From Azoarcus olearius (lineage in GTDB: Bacteria > Pseudomonadota > Gammaproteobacteria > Burkholderiales > Rhodocyclaceae), in NCBI RefSeq assembly GCF_001682385.1, contig NZ_CP016210.1, positions 2,170,001 to 2,234,000 of the forward strand: a stretch of DNA of 64,000 bases, given 5' to 3'. Position 1 is the first letter of the stretch, and each line of letters starts with the position of its first letter. The translations under genes were made by a program, and so were the position numbers. Under the pieces are notes generated by a model that had not been told where the DNA came from, did no database searches, and saw nothing but the letters and a program-made list of their open reading frames with translations. Below are positions 40,937-53,043 of the stretch, one piece after another.

Positions 40937-41045
40937 GTTCCTCCCCCTCCCCTTCAAGGGGAGGGCTGGGGTGGGGATGGGGTCAAGCTCTGCGGCGCGC
41001 CCAACCCCATCCCCCTCCTAACCTCCCCCTTGAAGGGGGAGGAAC
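40937..41045. repeat. repeat family A, copy 1 (long palindrome)
   Basis: A 109-bp near-palindrome. GTTCCTCCCCCT at the left end pairs with AGGGGGAGGAAC at the right end. Inside it, GGGGTGGGGATGGGGT pairs with ACCCCATCCCCCTCC. The CTTCAAGGGGAGGG and CCCCCTTGAAGGGGG halves are also self-complementary. A second copy lies at 50512-50626 and related units at 57776-58022. Confidence 0.8.
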
Positions 41046-41058
41046 AAAACAATCCCGC

Positions 41059-42246
<1,188 letters not shown>

Positions 42247-42345
42247 GTCGTCTCCTTTTTCACGGTGTCGGGGCGGCCGTTGGTTCGGGCCGCGGATGCG
42301 CCAATACTAGGGATCGTCCTTCGTCCCGGCAAACGAGTATTTGGA

Positions 42346-42365
42346 AGTAAACTGTGCGCTTTACT
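42346..42365. promoter_or_regulatory. inverted repeat in the gcdH / LysR divergent promoter
   Basis: AGTAAA, 8 bases, then TTTACT form a perfect 6-bp inverted repeat, about 100 bp from the gcdH ATG and 67 bp before the LysR ATG. It contains a T-N11-A type core, the usual LysR-family binding pattern. Its position fits a site bound by the divergently encoded regulator. Confidence 0.5.
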
Positions 42366-42431
42366 CACTCCGAAGCGACCGTAACGGGCTTCTTTGCTGG
42401 TGTGGCCCGCGGACGGAATGCGAACAGAGCA

Positions 42432-43376
42432 ATGCGCCGAAAAATTCCGAGCACCGCCGCGCTGCAGGCCTTCGATGCCGCTGCGCGCCACGAGAGTTTC
42501 ACCCGCGCAGCGGACGAGCTTGCGCTGACGCAGAGCGCGATCTGCCGCCAGATCGCCGGGCTGGAGGATTTCCTCGGTGTCGCCCTGTTCCGCCGCACCC
42601 GGCGCGGCGTGCGGCTGACCGAGGCGGGGCTCAACTACAGCCGCAAGGTCGCGGCCCGGCTGGACGCGGTGGAGCGTGACACGCTGGCGGTGATGGCGCA
42701 GCGCGACAGTGGCGCCACGCTGGAAATCGCGACGGTGCCCACCTTCGCCACCCGATGGCTGTTGCCGCGGCTGCCGGGCTTTTTGGCGCAGCACCCGGAT
42801 GTCACGATCAATCTCAGCACCCGCACGCGCCCTTTCCTGTTCGACGAAACCGAGTTCGACGCCGCGATCTACTTCGGCGACGCCGGGTGGCCCGGCACCG
42901 AGGCGCACTTCCTGATGCGCGAGTATCCCGTGCCGGTGTGCAGCCCGCTGCTACCCGGCGCCAAGCCGAGCATGAGCCCGGCGGAAATCGCCCAGCTGCC
43001 GCTGCTGCAGCAGACCACCCGGCCGTATGCGTGGCGGCACTGGTTCGAATCGCTCGGCATGAGCATTTCGCAAGACATGAGCGGCCCGCGGCTGGAGCTG
43101 TTCTCGATGCTGGCCGAAGCTGCGATCCAGCGCCTGGGCGTGGCGCTGATACCGCCCTTCCTGATCCGTCACGAACTCGACGCGGGCCTGCTGATCACGC
43201 CCACGCCGCACGCCCAGCGCAGTGAGCGGGCCTATTACTTCATCGTGCCGGAACGCAAGTCGCAGCATGCCGCGCTCGGCGCCTTTCGCGCCTGGCTGGT
43301 CGAGGAGACCGCGCGTTATGCAGAAAACGAGAATTCCTCCGCATATTCAGGCAAGGACGACGTCAATCCTGCATGA
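42432..43376 (+). CDS. LysR-family regulator, GcdR/GcvA-like
   Basis: This 314-residue protein has a winged helix-turn-helix at residues 5-65 (STAALQAFDAAARHESFTRAADEL, LTQSAICRQI) and a C-terminal effector-binding domain. It belongs to the GcvA-like LysR branch that often controls glutaryl-CoA dehydrogenase genes. I chose the ATG at 42432; an upstream in-frame TTG-type start adds an unconserved stretch. It is divergent from gcdH, with a 185-bp spacer that holds a candidate operator. The effector is probably glutarate or glutaryl-CoA, by analogy. Confidence 0.87.
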   Translation: MRRKIPSTAALQAFDAAARHESFTRAADELALTQSAICRQIAGLEDFLGVALFRRTRRGVRLTEAGLNYSRKVAARLDAVERDTLAVMAQRDSGATLEIATVPTFATRWLLPRLPGFLAQHPDVTINLSTRTRPFLFDETEFDAAIYFGDAGWPGTEAHFLMREYPVPVCSPLLPGAKPSMSPAEIAQLPLLQQTTRPYAWRHWFESLGMSISQDMSGPRLELFSMLAEAAIQRLGVALIPPFLIRHELDAGLLITPTPHAQRSERAYYFIVPERKSQHAALGAFRAWLVEETARYAENENSSAYSGKDDVNPA

Positions 43377-43479
43377 CGCTTGCACTATGCTTGCGGACTT
43401 TGCCGCGGCGCTTCCACTGGCGCAGCCGGCCACGAGAATCCGCCCCTCCACGGCGGACGCAAGATGGAGTGTGGACGAC

Positions 43480-44244
43480 ATGAAGAAGCTGAATTCCGGC
43501 GCTGCTGCGAAACCGGCGGGCGCGGTCGCGGAGAGAGCGAACGCTTCGCGGCCCGGCCGCGGCGGGCTGTGGTCCATCGGACGCCGGATTGCGCTGCCCG
43601 GCCTCGCCGTTCTTTCCGCGGTGCTGGTGGCAGCCTGTGCCACCCCGGCCGATCCCGGGGCCGGTTCGGCGAGCACCGCCGCCACGGTGGAAGCGCCCGC
43701 GAACGTGCAGATGCAGGCGGTGCAGGTGTATCTGGTGCCGCTGGACGACTTCGACGGTGCGCAGGCCAACACGCTGGCCGCGCAGATGGCGGCGGAATTC
43801 GGCATGGAGATTCGCGCCTCGGCGCCGCTGAGCGCACGCCGCGCCCTGCCCTTCTCAGGCACGCGGCAGTTTCCCGCGGAAGACCTGCTGCATGTGACCT
43901 TGCCTGCGCTGGAGCATCTGCCCGGACGCGGCAGCCAGACGAGCTATGTATTGCTGACGGCGCGCGACATCAATGCGCGTGCGCGCAACAACCGCTTCCT
44001 GTTCTCGTGGCACGTGCCCGACCAACGGGTGTCCATCGTGTCCACCGCGCGGCTTCAGCCCGCGGGCGCAATGACGGCGCAGACGCGGGCGCTGACCGCA
44101 ACCCGCTTGAAGAAGATGACCCGCCGCGCGATCGGCGAGATGCAGTTGGGATGGCAGCGCAGCGCGCAGCGCGACAACCCGATGTATGCCCCGCTGAACA
44201 GCGTGGCCGATATCGACCGGCTGGCCGATCGCCAGCCGCAGTAA
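43480..44244 (+). CDS. lipoprotein resembling archaemetzincin without zinc ligands
   Basis: No function is established. The 254-residue protein has a long positively charged N-terminus, then a hydrophobic segment ending in the lipobox LVAAC (about residues 51-55), so it is probably a lipoprotein. The rest resembles archaemetzincin (M54) proteases: a YLVPLDDFDG start, TARDINAR, FLFSWHVPDQRVSIVSTARL, and a C-terminal PMYAPLNSVADIDRL that recalls the M54 segment after the zinc motif. Where HExxH should be, it reads AIGEMQLGW (about 217-225), with no histidine. An inactive or repurposed member is likely. It is the last plus-strand gene before the catabolic operon. Confidence 0.6.
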   Translation: MKKLNSGAAAKPAGAVAERANASRPGRGGLWSIGRRIALPGLAVLSAVLVAACATPADPGAGSASTAATVEAPANVQMQAVQVYLVPLDDFDGAQANTLAAQMAAEFGMEIRASAPLSARRALPFSGTRQFPAEDLLHVTLPALEHLPGRGSQTSYVLLTARDINARARNNRFLFSWHVPDQRVSIVSTARLQPAGAMTAQTRALTATRLKKMTRRAIGEMQLGWQRSAQRDNPMYAPLNSVADIDRLADRQPQ

Positions 44245-44281
44245 GCGCGGCGGGTGGACAGGCGTGCGTTACGCCCGTCGC

Positions 44282-44298
44282 ACCCCCGCCGCGGGGGT
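44282..44298. terminator. short hairpin between convergent genes
   Basis: ACCCCCG, CCG loop, CGGGGGT form a 7-bp perfect stem in the 56-bp gap between the lipoprotein gene and the convergent enoyl-CoA hydratase gene. It lacks a T-run on either side, so it is only a possible terminator. Confidence 0.35.
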
Positions 44299-44300
44299 AC

Positions 44301-45095
44301 TCAGCGGCCCTTCCAGACCGGCTTGCGCTTTTCCAGGAAGGATTTGACGCCCTCGTTGCGGTCCTCGGTGCCGGCGAGCACCACGAAGTTGCGGCGCTCG
44401 ATCGCCAGCCCCGCGGCGAGCGGCGTCTCGAAGGCCTGCAGCACCGAATCCTTGGCCAGCCGCACCGCCAGCGGTGCCTTCTTGGCGATCTTGCCGGCCA
44501 ACTCGTGGGCGCGCGCGATGCAGGCCTCGTCGGCCACCACTTCCGCCACCAGCCCGGCGGCGCGCGCTTCCTGCGCCGGGATGAACTCGCCCGCCAGCAC
44601 CAGCTTCATCGCCACCGACTTGCCGACCGCGCGGGTCAGGCGCTGGGTGCCGCCGGCGCCGGGGATGATGCCGAGATTGATTTCGGGCTGACCGAACTGG
44701 GCCGACTCGCCGGCGATGACGATGTCGGCATGCATCACCAGCTCGCAGCCGCCACCCAGCGCGTAACCGCACACGGCGGCGATGATGGGCTTGGGAAAGC
44801 GTGCGATCGCGCCGAACAGCCGGGGCCGCTCTTCTAGCAGCACCGCCTGCATGTCCTTGGCGGCCATCTCGGCCAGATCGGCGCCGGCGGCGAACACCTG
44901 ATCGCCGCCGGTGAGGACGATGCAGCGCACCGCGTCGTCGTGTTCCGCCTGCTCCAGCAGCGCGACGATGCTGCGCAGCAGCGGCGTCGACAATGCGTTC
45001 TTCGCCTGCGGACGATCCAGCCGGATTTCGAGCACGCCGGCATCGGGGCCGGCCACGATCACGCCCTCACCGGGCAGGTAAGCCTTGTCTGTCAT
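44301..45095 (-). CDS. enoyl-CoA hydratase
   Basis: This 264-residue crotonase adds water to trans-2-enoyl-CoA. Both catalytic glutamates are present, in YALGGGCELVMHADIVIAGE and FGQPEINLGIIPGAGGTQRL, and the oxyanion loop is FAAGADLAEM. It is the last gene of the 2-aminobenzoyl-CoA operon, 8 bp after the RidA gene. It could hydrate crotonyl-CoA formed by GcdH or an earlier ring-opened intermediate. Confidence 0.92.
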   Translation of the reverse strand: MTDKAYLPGEGVIVAGPDAGVLEIRLDRPQAKNALSTPLLRSIVALLEQAEHDDAVRCIVLTGGDQVFAAGADLAEMAAKDMQAVLLEERPRLFGAIARFPKPIIAAVCGYALGGGCELVMHADIVIAGESAQFGQPEINLGIIPGAGGTQRLTRAVGKSVAMKLVLAGEFIPAQEARAAGLVAEVVADEACIARAHELAGKIAKKAPLAVRLAKDSVLQAFETPLAAGLAIERRNFVVLAGTEDRNEGVKSFLEKRKPVWKGR

Positions 45096-45103
45096 CCTTC
45101 CTC

Positions 45104-45499
45104 TCAGTCTGGAATGACGGCGGTGACCTCGATCTCGACCTTGGCCTCGTCCTCGACGAGGTCTGCAACCTGGACGGCGGTCATCGCCGGGAAATTCTTG
45201 CCCATGACCTCGCGGTAGGCTGCACCGATCTCCTTGAGGCGAGCGTTATATTCCTTCTTGTCCTTAAGGTACCACGTCATCCGGACCATATGCTCCGGGC
45301 CGGCGCCGGCCACGGCGAGCACGTCGTGGATGTTACGCAGCGCCTGGAAAATCTGCTGCACGAGGTCGTCGCTCTCGAACTTGCACTGGCCGTTCCAGCC
45401 GATCTGGCCGCCGACGTAGATCTGCCGGCCGCGCGCTTCGATGCCGTTCGCGTAGCCGCGGGGGGCGAGCCAACCTTCGGGTTGCAGGGTCTTATGCAT
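45104..45499 (-). CDS. RidA/YjgF-family deaminase
   Basis: RidA proteins hydrolyse reactive enamines and imines to ketones and ammonia. The 131-residue protein has the usual fold and the conserved region with VYVGGQIG-like (IYVGGQIGWNG) and NIHDVLAVAGAGPEHMVRMTWYL segments. A canonical RidA arginine at about residue 105 is not clearly visible (the region reads KNFPAMTAVQV), so this is a subfamily protein. It overlaps the thioesterase gene by 8 bp in the 2-aminobenzoyl-CoA operon. I infer that it releases ammonia from the cyclic enamine made by AbmA. Confidence 0.88.
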   Translation of the reverse strand: MHKTLQPEGWLAPRGYANGIEARGRQIYVGGQIGWNGQCKFESDDLVQQIFQALRNIHDVLAVAGAGPEHMVRMTWYLKDKKEYNARLKEIGAAYREVMGKNFPAMTAVQVADLVEDEAKVEIEVTAVIPD

Positions 45500-45947
45500 C
45501 TCTGTTCTCCATGAAACGGGCAATCGCGCCGCGGACGTCGTCCGGCCACGCGATCGATTTGTGATTGTCGAGCGAGGTGGCGACGATGACCTGGCGCGCA
45601 CTCAGTCGTGGCTTGTCTTTGCCGCTGGCCAGGTGATTGAGCACCAGCGAGGCGTTGCCGAGTTTTTCGATGCTCAGTTCCCAGCGCAGCGTCTCGCCGA
45701 ACACCGAGGGGGCGAGGAAGCGGGTGTCGAGCTGGGCGGTGGGCGTGCCCATGCGGCGCACGCTCACCAGTTCGGTCCAGGGGTAGCCGAGGGATTCCAG
45801 CCAGTCCTCCACCACGCTGTTCAACATGCGCAGGTAGTTGGGGAAGAAGACGATGCCCGCCGGGTCGCAGTCCTCGAAGCGCACGCGGCGCTCGACGACG
45901 AAACGCGCCGCTTCGCGAGCCGTATCGGAATCGGGGTGCTGGGTCAC
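45492..45947 (-). CDS. 4-hydroxybenzoyl-CoA-type hotdog thioesterase
   Basis: This 151-residue hotdog protein has the 4-HBT family motif VRFEDCDPAGIVFFPNYLRM, with the catalytic aspartate. It hydrolyses an aryl- or acyl-CoA thioester. In this operon it may rescue CoA from dead-end aromatic thioesters, or release a product. The start is a GTG at 45947, supported by AAGGAG six bases upstream; no ATG gives a sensible N-terminus. It lies 14 bp after the second gcdH and overlaps the RidA gene by 8 bp. Confidence 0.85.
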   Translation of the reverse strand: MTQHPDSDTAREAARFVVERRVRFEDCDPAGIVFFPNYLRMLNSVVEDWLESLGYPWTELVSVRRMGTPTAQLDTRFLAPSVFGETLRWELSIEKLGNASLVLNHLASGKDKPRLSARQVIVATSLDNHKSIAWPDDVRGAIARFMENRDA

Positions 45948-45961
45948 GACGGGCTCCTTGC

Positions 45962-47143
<1,182 letters not shown>

Positions 47144-47189
47144 GCTCTGTTCGGCTCCGTAGGGGTTGGGGTCGGGGCTGGGGGTAGGC

Positions 47190-48341
<1,152 letters not shown>

Positions 48342-48348
48342 GGCGTGC

Positions 48349-49194
48349 TCAGTTTCCTTCGAACTTGGGTTTCTGCTTGGCGGCGAAGGCTTCGAAGGCG
48401 CGGCGGAAGTCGCCGGTCATCATGCAGATGGCCTGGGCCTGGGCTTCGGATTCGACCATTTCCTCGATGCCCATGGCCCATTCCTGGTTGAGCATGGTCT
48501 TGGTCATAGTGTGGGCGAACCAGGGGCCGTCGGCGAGGTTGCGGGCGAGCTTGTCGGCTTCGGCGAAGAGGTCGGCGCTGGGGTGCAGCGCGCTGAAGAA
48601 GCCCCAGTCGCGGCCTTCTTCGGCGCTCATGACGCGGCCGGTCATCAGCAGTTCGGTGGCGCGGCCCTGGCCGATCATGCGCGGCAAGAGGCCGCAGGCG
48701 CCCATGTCGGCGCCGGCGAGGCCGACGCGGGTGAAGAGGTAGGCGGTCTTGGTTTCCGGCGTGCCGAGGCGGAAGTCGGCGGCGAGCGCGACCATGGCGC
48801 CGGCGCCGGCGCAGAAGCCGTCGATGGCGGCGATGACGGGTTGCGGGGCGCGCCGCATGGTCTTCACCAGGTCGCCGGTCATGCGGGTGAATTCGAGGAG
48901 TTCGGGCATGCTCATCTTGGTGAGCGGTTCGATGATTTCGAACACGTCGCCGCCGGAGCAGAAGTTGCCGCCTTCGCCGCGGATGACCACGGTACGCACG
49001 TCGCTGGCGTACTTGAGGTTGTTGAAGAGGTCGCGCAGTTCGGCGTAGGAGTCGAAGGTGAGCGGGTTCTTCTTCTCCGGGCGGTTGAGCGTGATGGTGG
49101 CGACGCGGCCGTCCTCGGAGCAGGACCACTTGAAGTGGCGGGCCTGGTAGTCCTTGAACGGACGCTTGTGATCGTTCATCGAAAGTTCTGCCAT
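48349..49194 (-). CDS. crotonase-fold protein with non-canonical active site
   Basis: This 281-residue protein belongs to the crotonase superfamily, with oxyanion loop [11 protein letters not shown] and [22 protein letters not shown]. The two glutamates of classic enoyl-CoA hydratases are missing: the first site reads GAGAMVAL and the second reads [13 protein letters not shown]. The GADMG aspartate sits where dienoyl-CoA isomerases keep a catalytic aspartate. It may therefore isomerise a double bond or hydrolyse the ring rather than hydrate. I chose the ATG at 49194, with AGGAG upstream. Confidence 0.85.
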   Translation of the reverse strand: MAELSMNDHKRPFKDYQARHFKWSCSEDGRVATITLNRPEKKNPLTFDSYAELRDLFNNLKYASDVRTVVIRGEGGNFCSGGDVFEIIEPLTKMSMPELLEFTRMTGDLVKTMRRAPQPVIAAIDGFCAGAGAMVALAADFRLGTPETKTAYLFTRVGLAGADMGACGLLPRMIGQGRATELLMTGRVMSAEEGRDWGFFSALHPSADLFAEADKLARNLADGPWFAHTMTKTMLNQEWAMGIEEMVESEAQAQAICMMTGDFRRAFEAFAAKQKPKFEGN

Positions 49195-49633
49195 GGTCTC
49201 TCTCCTATGCTTCCTGGCTGGGTTTATTGGATTCGGGTTGCCGCTCTCTAGCGGTTTGTTCCGTGTTGCGCTGCCGTGCTTGCCGGCCGGGTTTCGCGGT
49301 GGCCTTCCGTTTGGCTGCGATGACTGCGTTCCTGCGGTACTGCTCTCCGGTGATGCACACACGCGCTTGCTGGCCGGCGATCACGCGGGATGTTTCTTCC
49401 GGGGCTGCGGAACTCGCTCGCTGCGCTCGCTCGGACAGTCCTCGCCCCTGCATAAACACCCCGCGCGCTCGCCTCTGTCCTTGCGTTTCCCTTCGCTGCT
49501 GTTCGTAGCGGCCGTGTGCTTGTTTCTGTTGGTGGGCTTCGCGTCGTTTGGTGGTGGGTCGCTCCGCTCACCTCGGGAAGCCGGGTTCGCTCGGTGTCGG
49601 CCACGGGGCTTCGTCGCCTTGGGTTGGTTCCCG
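49195..49633. other. 439-bp spacer with repeat B and no gene
   Basis: The gap between the SDR and crotonase genes of the abm operon holds one repeat B copy (49385-49465). The rest is GC- and GT-rich DNA of low complexity. I could not support any ORF on either strand. The gap breaks the otherwise tight operon, so a second promoter or RNA processing site may lie here, but I see no clear -35/-10 pair. Confidence 0.5.
49385..49465. repeat. repeat family B, copy 2
   Basis: An 81-bp element with inverted ends (GCGGGATGTTT and AAACACCCCGC, one mismatch). Its core GCTGCGGAACTCGCTCGCTGCGCTCG-GACAGTCCTCGCC is shared with the copy at 40778-40859. Confidence 0.75.
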
Positions 49634-50443
49634 TCAGCCGGCCATCACCTCGCCCCCCGCTACCGGGATCGACTGCCCGTGGATTGCATCCGAGCCCGGC
49701 AGGCACAGCCAGCCGACGGTGCGGGCGACGTCCTCCGGTTGAACCAGCCGGCCCTGCGGGTTGCTGGCGGCCAGCGTGGTCTTGGCGTCGTCGCTGCTGC
49801 GGCCGGTCTTGGCGACGATGTTGTCGACCGCGCCGCCGAGCAGCGGGGTGTCGGTGTAGCCCGGGCAGACCGCGTTCACCGTGATGCCCTGCTTCGCCAC
49901 TTCCAGCGCCAGCGCGCGGGTCAGGCCGATCACGCCGTGCTTGGCGGCGCAGTAGGCCGAAACATAGGCGTAGCCCACCAGGCCGGCGGTGCTGGCGATA
50001 TTGACGATGCGGCCCCAGCGTGCGGCCTGCATGCCCGGCAGCACGGCGTGGGTGCAGTTGTAGGTGCCGGTGAGGTTCACCGTCAGCATCTCGTTCCACA
50101 GCGCCGGCTCGGTCTTGGCGAGCGGCGCGCTCTTGGCGGCGCCGGCGTTGTTGATGAGGATGGCGATGGCGCCGCGCGCTGCCGCGGCCTCGGCCAGCGC
50201 GGCGCCGATGGCGGCGTGGTCCGTGATGTCGGCCACCGCGATGCCATGTCCCTGCCCCGCCAGCTTGTCGAGCGTGGCGTTAAGCGGTTCGGCACGGCGG
50301 CCGACCAGCGTGAGCGTGGCGCCGAGTTGGGCGAGTTCGATCGCGATCGCCTCGCCGATGCCGCTGCCGGCACCGGTCACCACCGCGTGGCGACCGGCGA
50401 GCGGCGGATGTGTCTCTCTGCTGTTGTCGGTGGGTGCGTTCAT
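49634..50443 (-). CDS. short-chain dehydrogenase/reductase of the abm operon
   Basis: This 269-residue SDR has the complete classical motif set: TGAGSGIGEA for NAD(P) binding, NNAGAAKSA, the serine in NIASTAGLVG and the catalytic pair in SAYCAAKHG. It interconverts an alcohol and a ketone. Directly after abmA it probably acts as a 3-hydroxyacyl-CoA dehydrogenase, or reduces/oxidises the ring ketone formed by AbmA. The ATG at 50443 follows AGGAAGG at 7-base spacing. Between it and abmA lies repeat A copy 2. Confidence 0.9.
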   Translation of the reverse strand: MNAPTDNSRETHPPLAGRHAVVTGAGSGIGEAIAIELAQLGATLTLVGRRAEPLNATLDKLAGQGHGIAVADITDHAAIGAALAEAAAARGAIAILINNAGAAKSAPLAKTEPALWNEMLTVNLTGTYNCTHAVLPGMQAARWGRIVNIASTAGLVGYAYVSAYCAAKHGVIGLTRALALEVAKQGITVNAVCPGYTDTPLLGGAVDNIVAKTGRSSDDAKTTLAASNPQGRLVQPEDVARTVGWLCLPGSDAIHGQSIPVAGGEVMAG

Positions 50444-50511
50444 TGCGCTACCTTCCTGAGGGTTCTTGGGGGGCGCCGATGTCGGCACACTCCGTCAGGG
50501 TCAAGCTGCTC

Positions 50512-50626
50512 GGTTTTGCCCCCTCCCCTTCAAGGGGAGGGTTGGGGTGGGGATGGGGTCGGGCGACGTTGAACCTAACCCCATCCCCCTCCTAGCCTCC
50601 CCCTTGAAGGGGGAGGGACCAAAACC
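50512..50626. repeat. repeat family A, copy 2 (long palindrome)
   Basis: A 115-bp element with ends GGTTTTG and CAAAACC. Inner arms CCCCTCCCCTTCAAGGGGAGGG and CCTCCCCCTTGAAGGGGGAGG flank a GGGGATGGGGT / ACCCCATCCCC pair. It lies between abmA and the SDR gene and would form a large hairpin in the operon mRNA. Confidence 0.8.
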
Positions 50627-50657
50627 GACGTCTCTGATTGCGCCAAGGGCAATCAGC

Positions 50658-52973
50658 TCACTTCCCCGCCGAATAACTCCGCTTCAGATTCGTCTCATAC
50701 TGCCCGCGGCCCGACAGGTACTGCTTCGGCCAGGCCTGGCCCTTGAACTCGATCTTGGCGGCTTCGTGCAGCGTCCAGGCCGGGTCGGCCAGGTGCGGAC
50801 GGGCCACCGCGCAGAGGTCGGCACGGCCGGCGCCGATGATGCTGTTGACATGGTCGGCTTCGAAGATGGCGCCCACGGCGATGGTCGGGATGCCCACTTC
50901 GTTGCGGATGCGGTCGGCGAACGGGGTCTGGAACATGCGGCCGTACACCGGCTTTTCACCCTTCCACACCTGACCGGACGAGCAGTCGATGATGTCGGCG
51001 CCGGCTTCCTTGAACAGGCGCGCGATGGCGACCGCGTCGTCGGCCGTGTTGCCGCCGGGGAACCAGTCGTGGCACGACAGGCGCACCGACATCGGCTTGT
51101 CGGCCGGCCACACCGCGCGCATCGCCTTGAACACTTCCAGCGGGTAGCGGGCGCGGTTTTCGACGCTGCCGCCGTATTCGTCCTTGCGCTGGTTGGTCAG
51201 CGGCGACAGGAAGCTCGACAGCAGGTAGCCGTGGGCGCAGTGGAATTCCAGGATGTCGAAGCCGGCTTCGGCGGCCATCTTGGTGGAGCGGACGAAGTCT
51301 TCCTTGACGCGGTCCATGTCGGCGCGGTTCATCTCGCGCGGCACCTGGCTGTTCGGCAGGTAGGGCAGCGGCGAGGCGGAGATCAGTTCCCAGGCGCCGG
51401 ATTCCAGCGGTTGGTCGATGCCTTCCCAGGCCAGCTTGGTCGCGCCCTTGCGGCCGGCATGGCCGAGCTGGATGCCCATCTTTGCGTCGGAGTTGGCATG
51501 CACGAAATCGACGATGCGCTTCCAGGCATTGACGTGCTCGGGCTTGTACATGCCGGCGCATCCCGGGGTGATGCGGGCGTCGGCCGAGACGCAGGTCATT
51601 TCGGTATAGAGCAGGCCGGTGCCGCCGAGCGCGCGCGAGCCGAAGTGGACCAGGTGGAAGTCGTTGGCGAGGCCGTCTTCCGCGGAGTACATCGCCATCG
51701 GCGACATGATCACGCGGTTGGCCAGCGTCAGGCCGCGCAGCTTGAACGGGGTGAACATCGGCGGCGGCGGGGTCTGGTCGGCGGCGACGGGCACGCCGGC
51801 CTTGTTGGCCAGCCAGCGCTCGTAGCCTTCCAGCCAGTTGGCGTCGCGCAGGCGCAGGTTTTCGTGCGAGATGCGCTGCGAGCGGGTCAGCATCGAGTAC
51901 ATGAACTGCTCGGGTTCCAGCGTATCGCAGTAGCGCGCGTCGCAGACCTCGAACCATTCCATCGCGTTCCACGCGGCGTTCTGCAGGCGCAGCACGTCGA
52001 TGTTGCGCACTTCCTGGTAGCGCGCGAGCACGGCGGGGATGTTGTCGGCGCTGTCGCCCTCTTCCTTGAACAGGCGGGTCAGGTCGATCGCGTCTTCCAG
52101 CGCCAGCTTGGTGCCGGAGCCGATGGCGAAGTGGGCGGTGTGTACCGCGTCGCCCATCAGCACGACGTGGCTCTTGCCGTTGAAGTGGTGCCACTGTTCG
52201 CACTTGACGCGCTGGAAGTTGAGCCAGGCCGAGCCGCGCAGGTGACGGGCGTTGGTCATCAGCGGGTAGCCGTCCAGGTGGTCCTTGAACAGCTTTTCGC
52301 AGAATTCGATGGACTGCTGCTGGTCGGCCTTGTCGAGGCCGTGGGCCTGCCAGACGTGTTCCGGGCACTCGACGATGAAGGTCGTCGTGGTGTCGTCGAA
52401 CTTGTAGATGTGGGCCTGGAACCAGCCGTGTTCGGTCTTCTCGAAAATGAAGTTGAAGGCGTCGAACAGCTTGTTGGTGCCCAGCCAGATGTAGCGGTTC
52501 GGGCGGGTGACGATGTCCGGCTTGAAGACTTCGTTGTAGCGGTTGCGGATCTTGGAGTTGATGCCGTCGGAGGCGATGATCAGGTCGGCGTCCGGGTATT
52601 CCAGGTCGGAATCGACGTCCTTCTCGAACACCAGTTCCACGCCCAGCTCCACGCAGCGGTCCTGCAGGATGTTGAGCATCTTCTTGCGGCCGATGCCGAC
52701 GAAGCCGTGGCCGCCGGAGCGGATGGTGCGGCCCTTGAAGTGCAGCTCGATGTCGTCCCAGTGGTTGAAGGCGACCTGGATCGCGTCGGCGGTGACCGGG
52801 TCCCATTCGCGCATGTTGTCCATGGTCGCGTCGGAGAACACCACGCCCCAACCGAAGGTGTCGTAGGGCTTGTTGCGCTCGACCACGGTGATCTGATGCG
52901 CCGGGTTCAGCTTCTTCATCAGGATCGCGAAATACAGCCCCGCGGGGCCCCCACCGATACACACGATGCGCAT
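50658..52973 (-). CDS. abmA: 2-aminobenzoyl-CoA monooxygenase/reductase (fused FAD monooxygenase and OYE domain)
   Basis: This 771-residue protein joins two flavoprotein domains. Residues 1 to about 390 form a group A FAD monooxygenase ([15 protein letters not shown] at the start, [26 protein letters not shown]). The rest is an old-yellow-enzyme reductase ([42 protein letters not shown]). In Azoarcus evansii an enzyme of this architecture both hydroxylates and reduces 2-aminobenzoyl-CoA to a non-aromatic enamine ketone. The start at 52973 follows AAGGAG. Salicylyl-CoA 5-hydroxylases share the architecture, but RidA in the operon and an indole-type oxygenase nearby favour an amino substrate. 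Confidence 0.82.
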   Translation of the reverse strand: MRIVCIGGGPAGLYFAILMKKLNPAHQITVVERNKPYDTFGWGVVFSDATMDNMREWDPVTADAIQVAFNHWDDIELHFKGRTIRSGGHGFVGIGRKKMLNILQDRCVELGVELVFEKDVDSDLEYPDADLIIASDGINSKIRNRYNEVFKPDIVTRPNRYIWLGTNKLFDAFNFIFEKTEHGWFQAHIYKFDDTTTTFIVECPEHVWQAHGLDKADQQQSIEFCEKLFKDHLDGYPLMTNARHLRGSAWLNFQRVKCEQWHHFNGKSHVVLMGDAVHTAHFAIGSGTKLALEDAIDLTRLFKEEGDSADNIPAVLARYQEVRNIDVLRLQNAAWNAMEWFEVCDARYCDTLEPEQFMYSMLTRSQRISHENLRLRDANWLEGYERWLANKAGVPVAADQTPPPPMFTPFKLRGLTLANRVIMSPMAMYSAEDGLANDFHLVHFGSRALGGTGLLYTEMTCVSADARITPGCAGMYKPEHVNAWKRIVDFVHANSDAKMGIQLGHAGRKGATKLAWEGIDQPLESGAWELISASPLPYLPNSQVPREMNRADMDRVKEDFVRSTKMAAEAGFDILEFHCAHGYLLSSFLSPLTNQRKDEYGGSVENRARYPLEVFKAMRAVWPADKPMSVRLSCHDWFPGGNTADDAVAIARLFKEAGADIIDCSSGQVWKGEKPVYGRMFQTPFADRIRNEVGIPTIAVGAIFEADHVNSIIGAGRADLCAVARPHLADPAWTLHEAAKIEFKGQAWPKQYLSGRGQYETNLKRSYSAGK

Positions 52974-53024
52974 GCTGTTCTCCTTTAGTTGTTGCCGCCC
53001 TGAGGTCCGGCGGACGTGAAAGTG

Positions 53025-53043
53025 TTCCTCATTTAGCGAGGAA
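53025..53043. promoter_or_regulatory. inverted repeat overlapping the abmA promoter, candidate MarR operator
   Basis: TTCCTC, 7 bases, GAGGAA form a perfect 6-bp inverted repeat. It touches the predicted -10 box of abmA and covers the likely transcription start, where bound MarR protein would block transcription. Confidence 0.55.

Larger units (their letters stand above)
40695..41058. other. 364-bp spacer filled by two palindromic repeats
   Basis: No gene is supported here. The spacer between the CoA-transferase and glutaryl-CoA dehydrogenase genes contains one copy of each of the two repeat families described separately (40778-40859 and 40937-41045). Because it separates genes on the same strand, its hairpins may limit read-through from gcdH into the CoA-transferase gene. 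Confidence 0.6.

Noticed and set aside
40695-41058. Insertion sequence between the CoA-transferase and gcdH genes
   Set aside because: The palindromes resemble IS ends, but no transposase frame is present and the elements are too short.
50658-52973. Salicylyl-CoA 5-hydroxylase
   Set aside because: It has the same general architecture and cannot be excluded, but the RidA protein in the operon and the indole-type oxygenase next door fit 2-aminobenzoyl-CoA better, and no salicylate or gentisate gene is seen.
50466-52988. Plus-strand open frame of about 840 codons opposite abmA
   Set aside because: Antisense shadow of a high-GC gene; composition is biased (His, Val, Gly, Arg) and the abmA reading has clear flavoprotein motifs.
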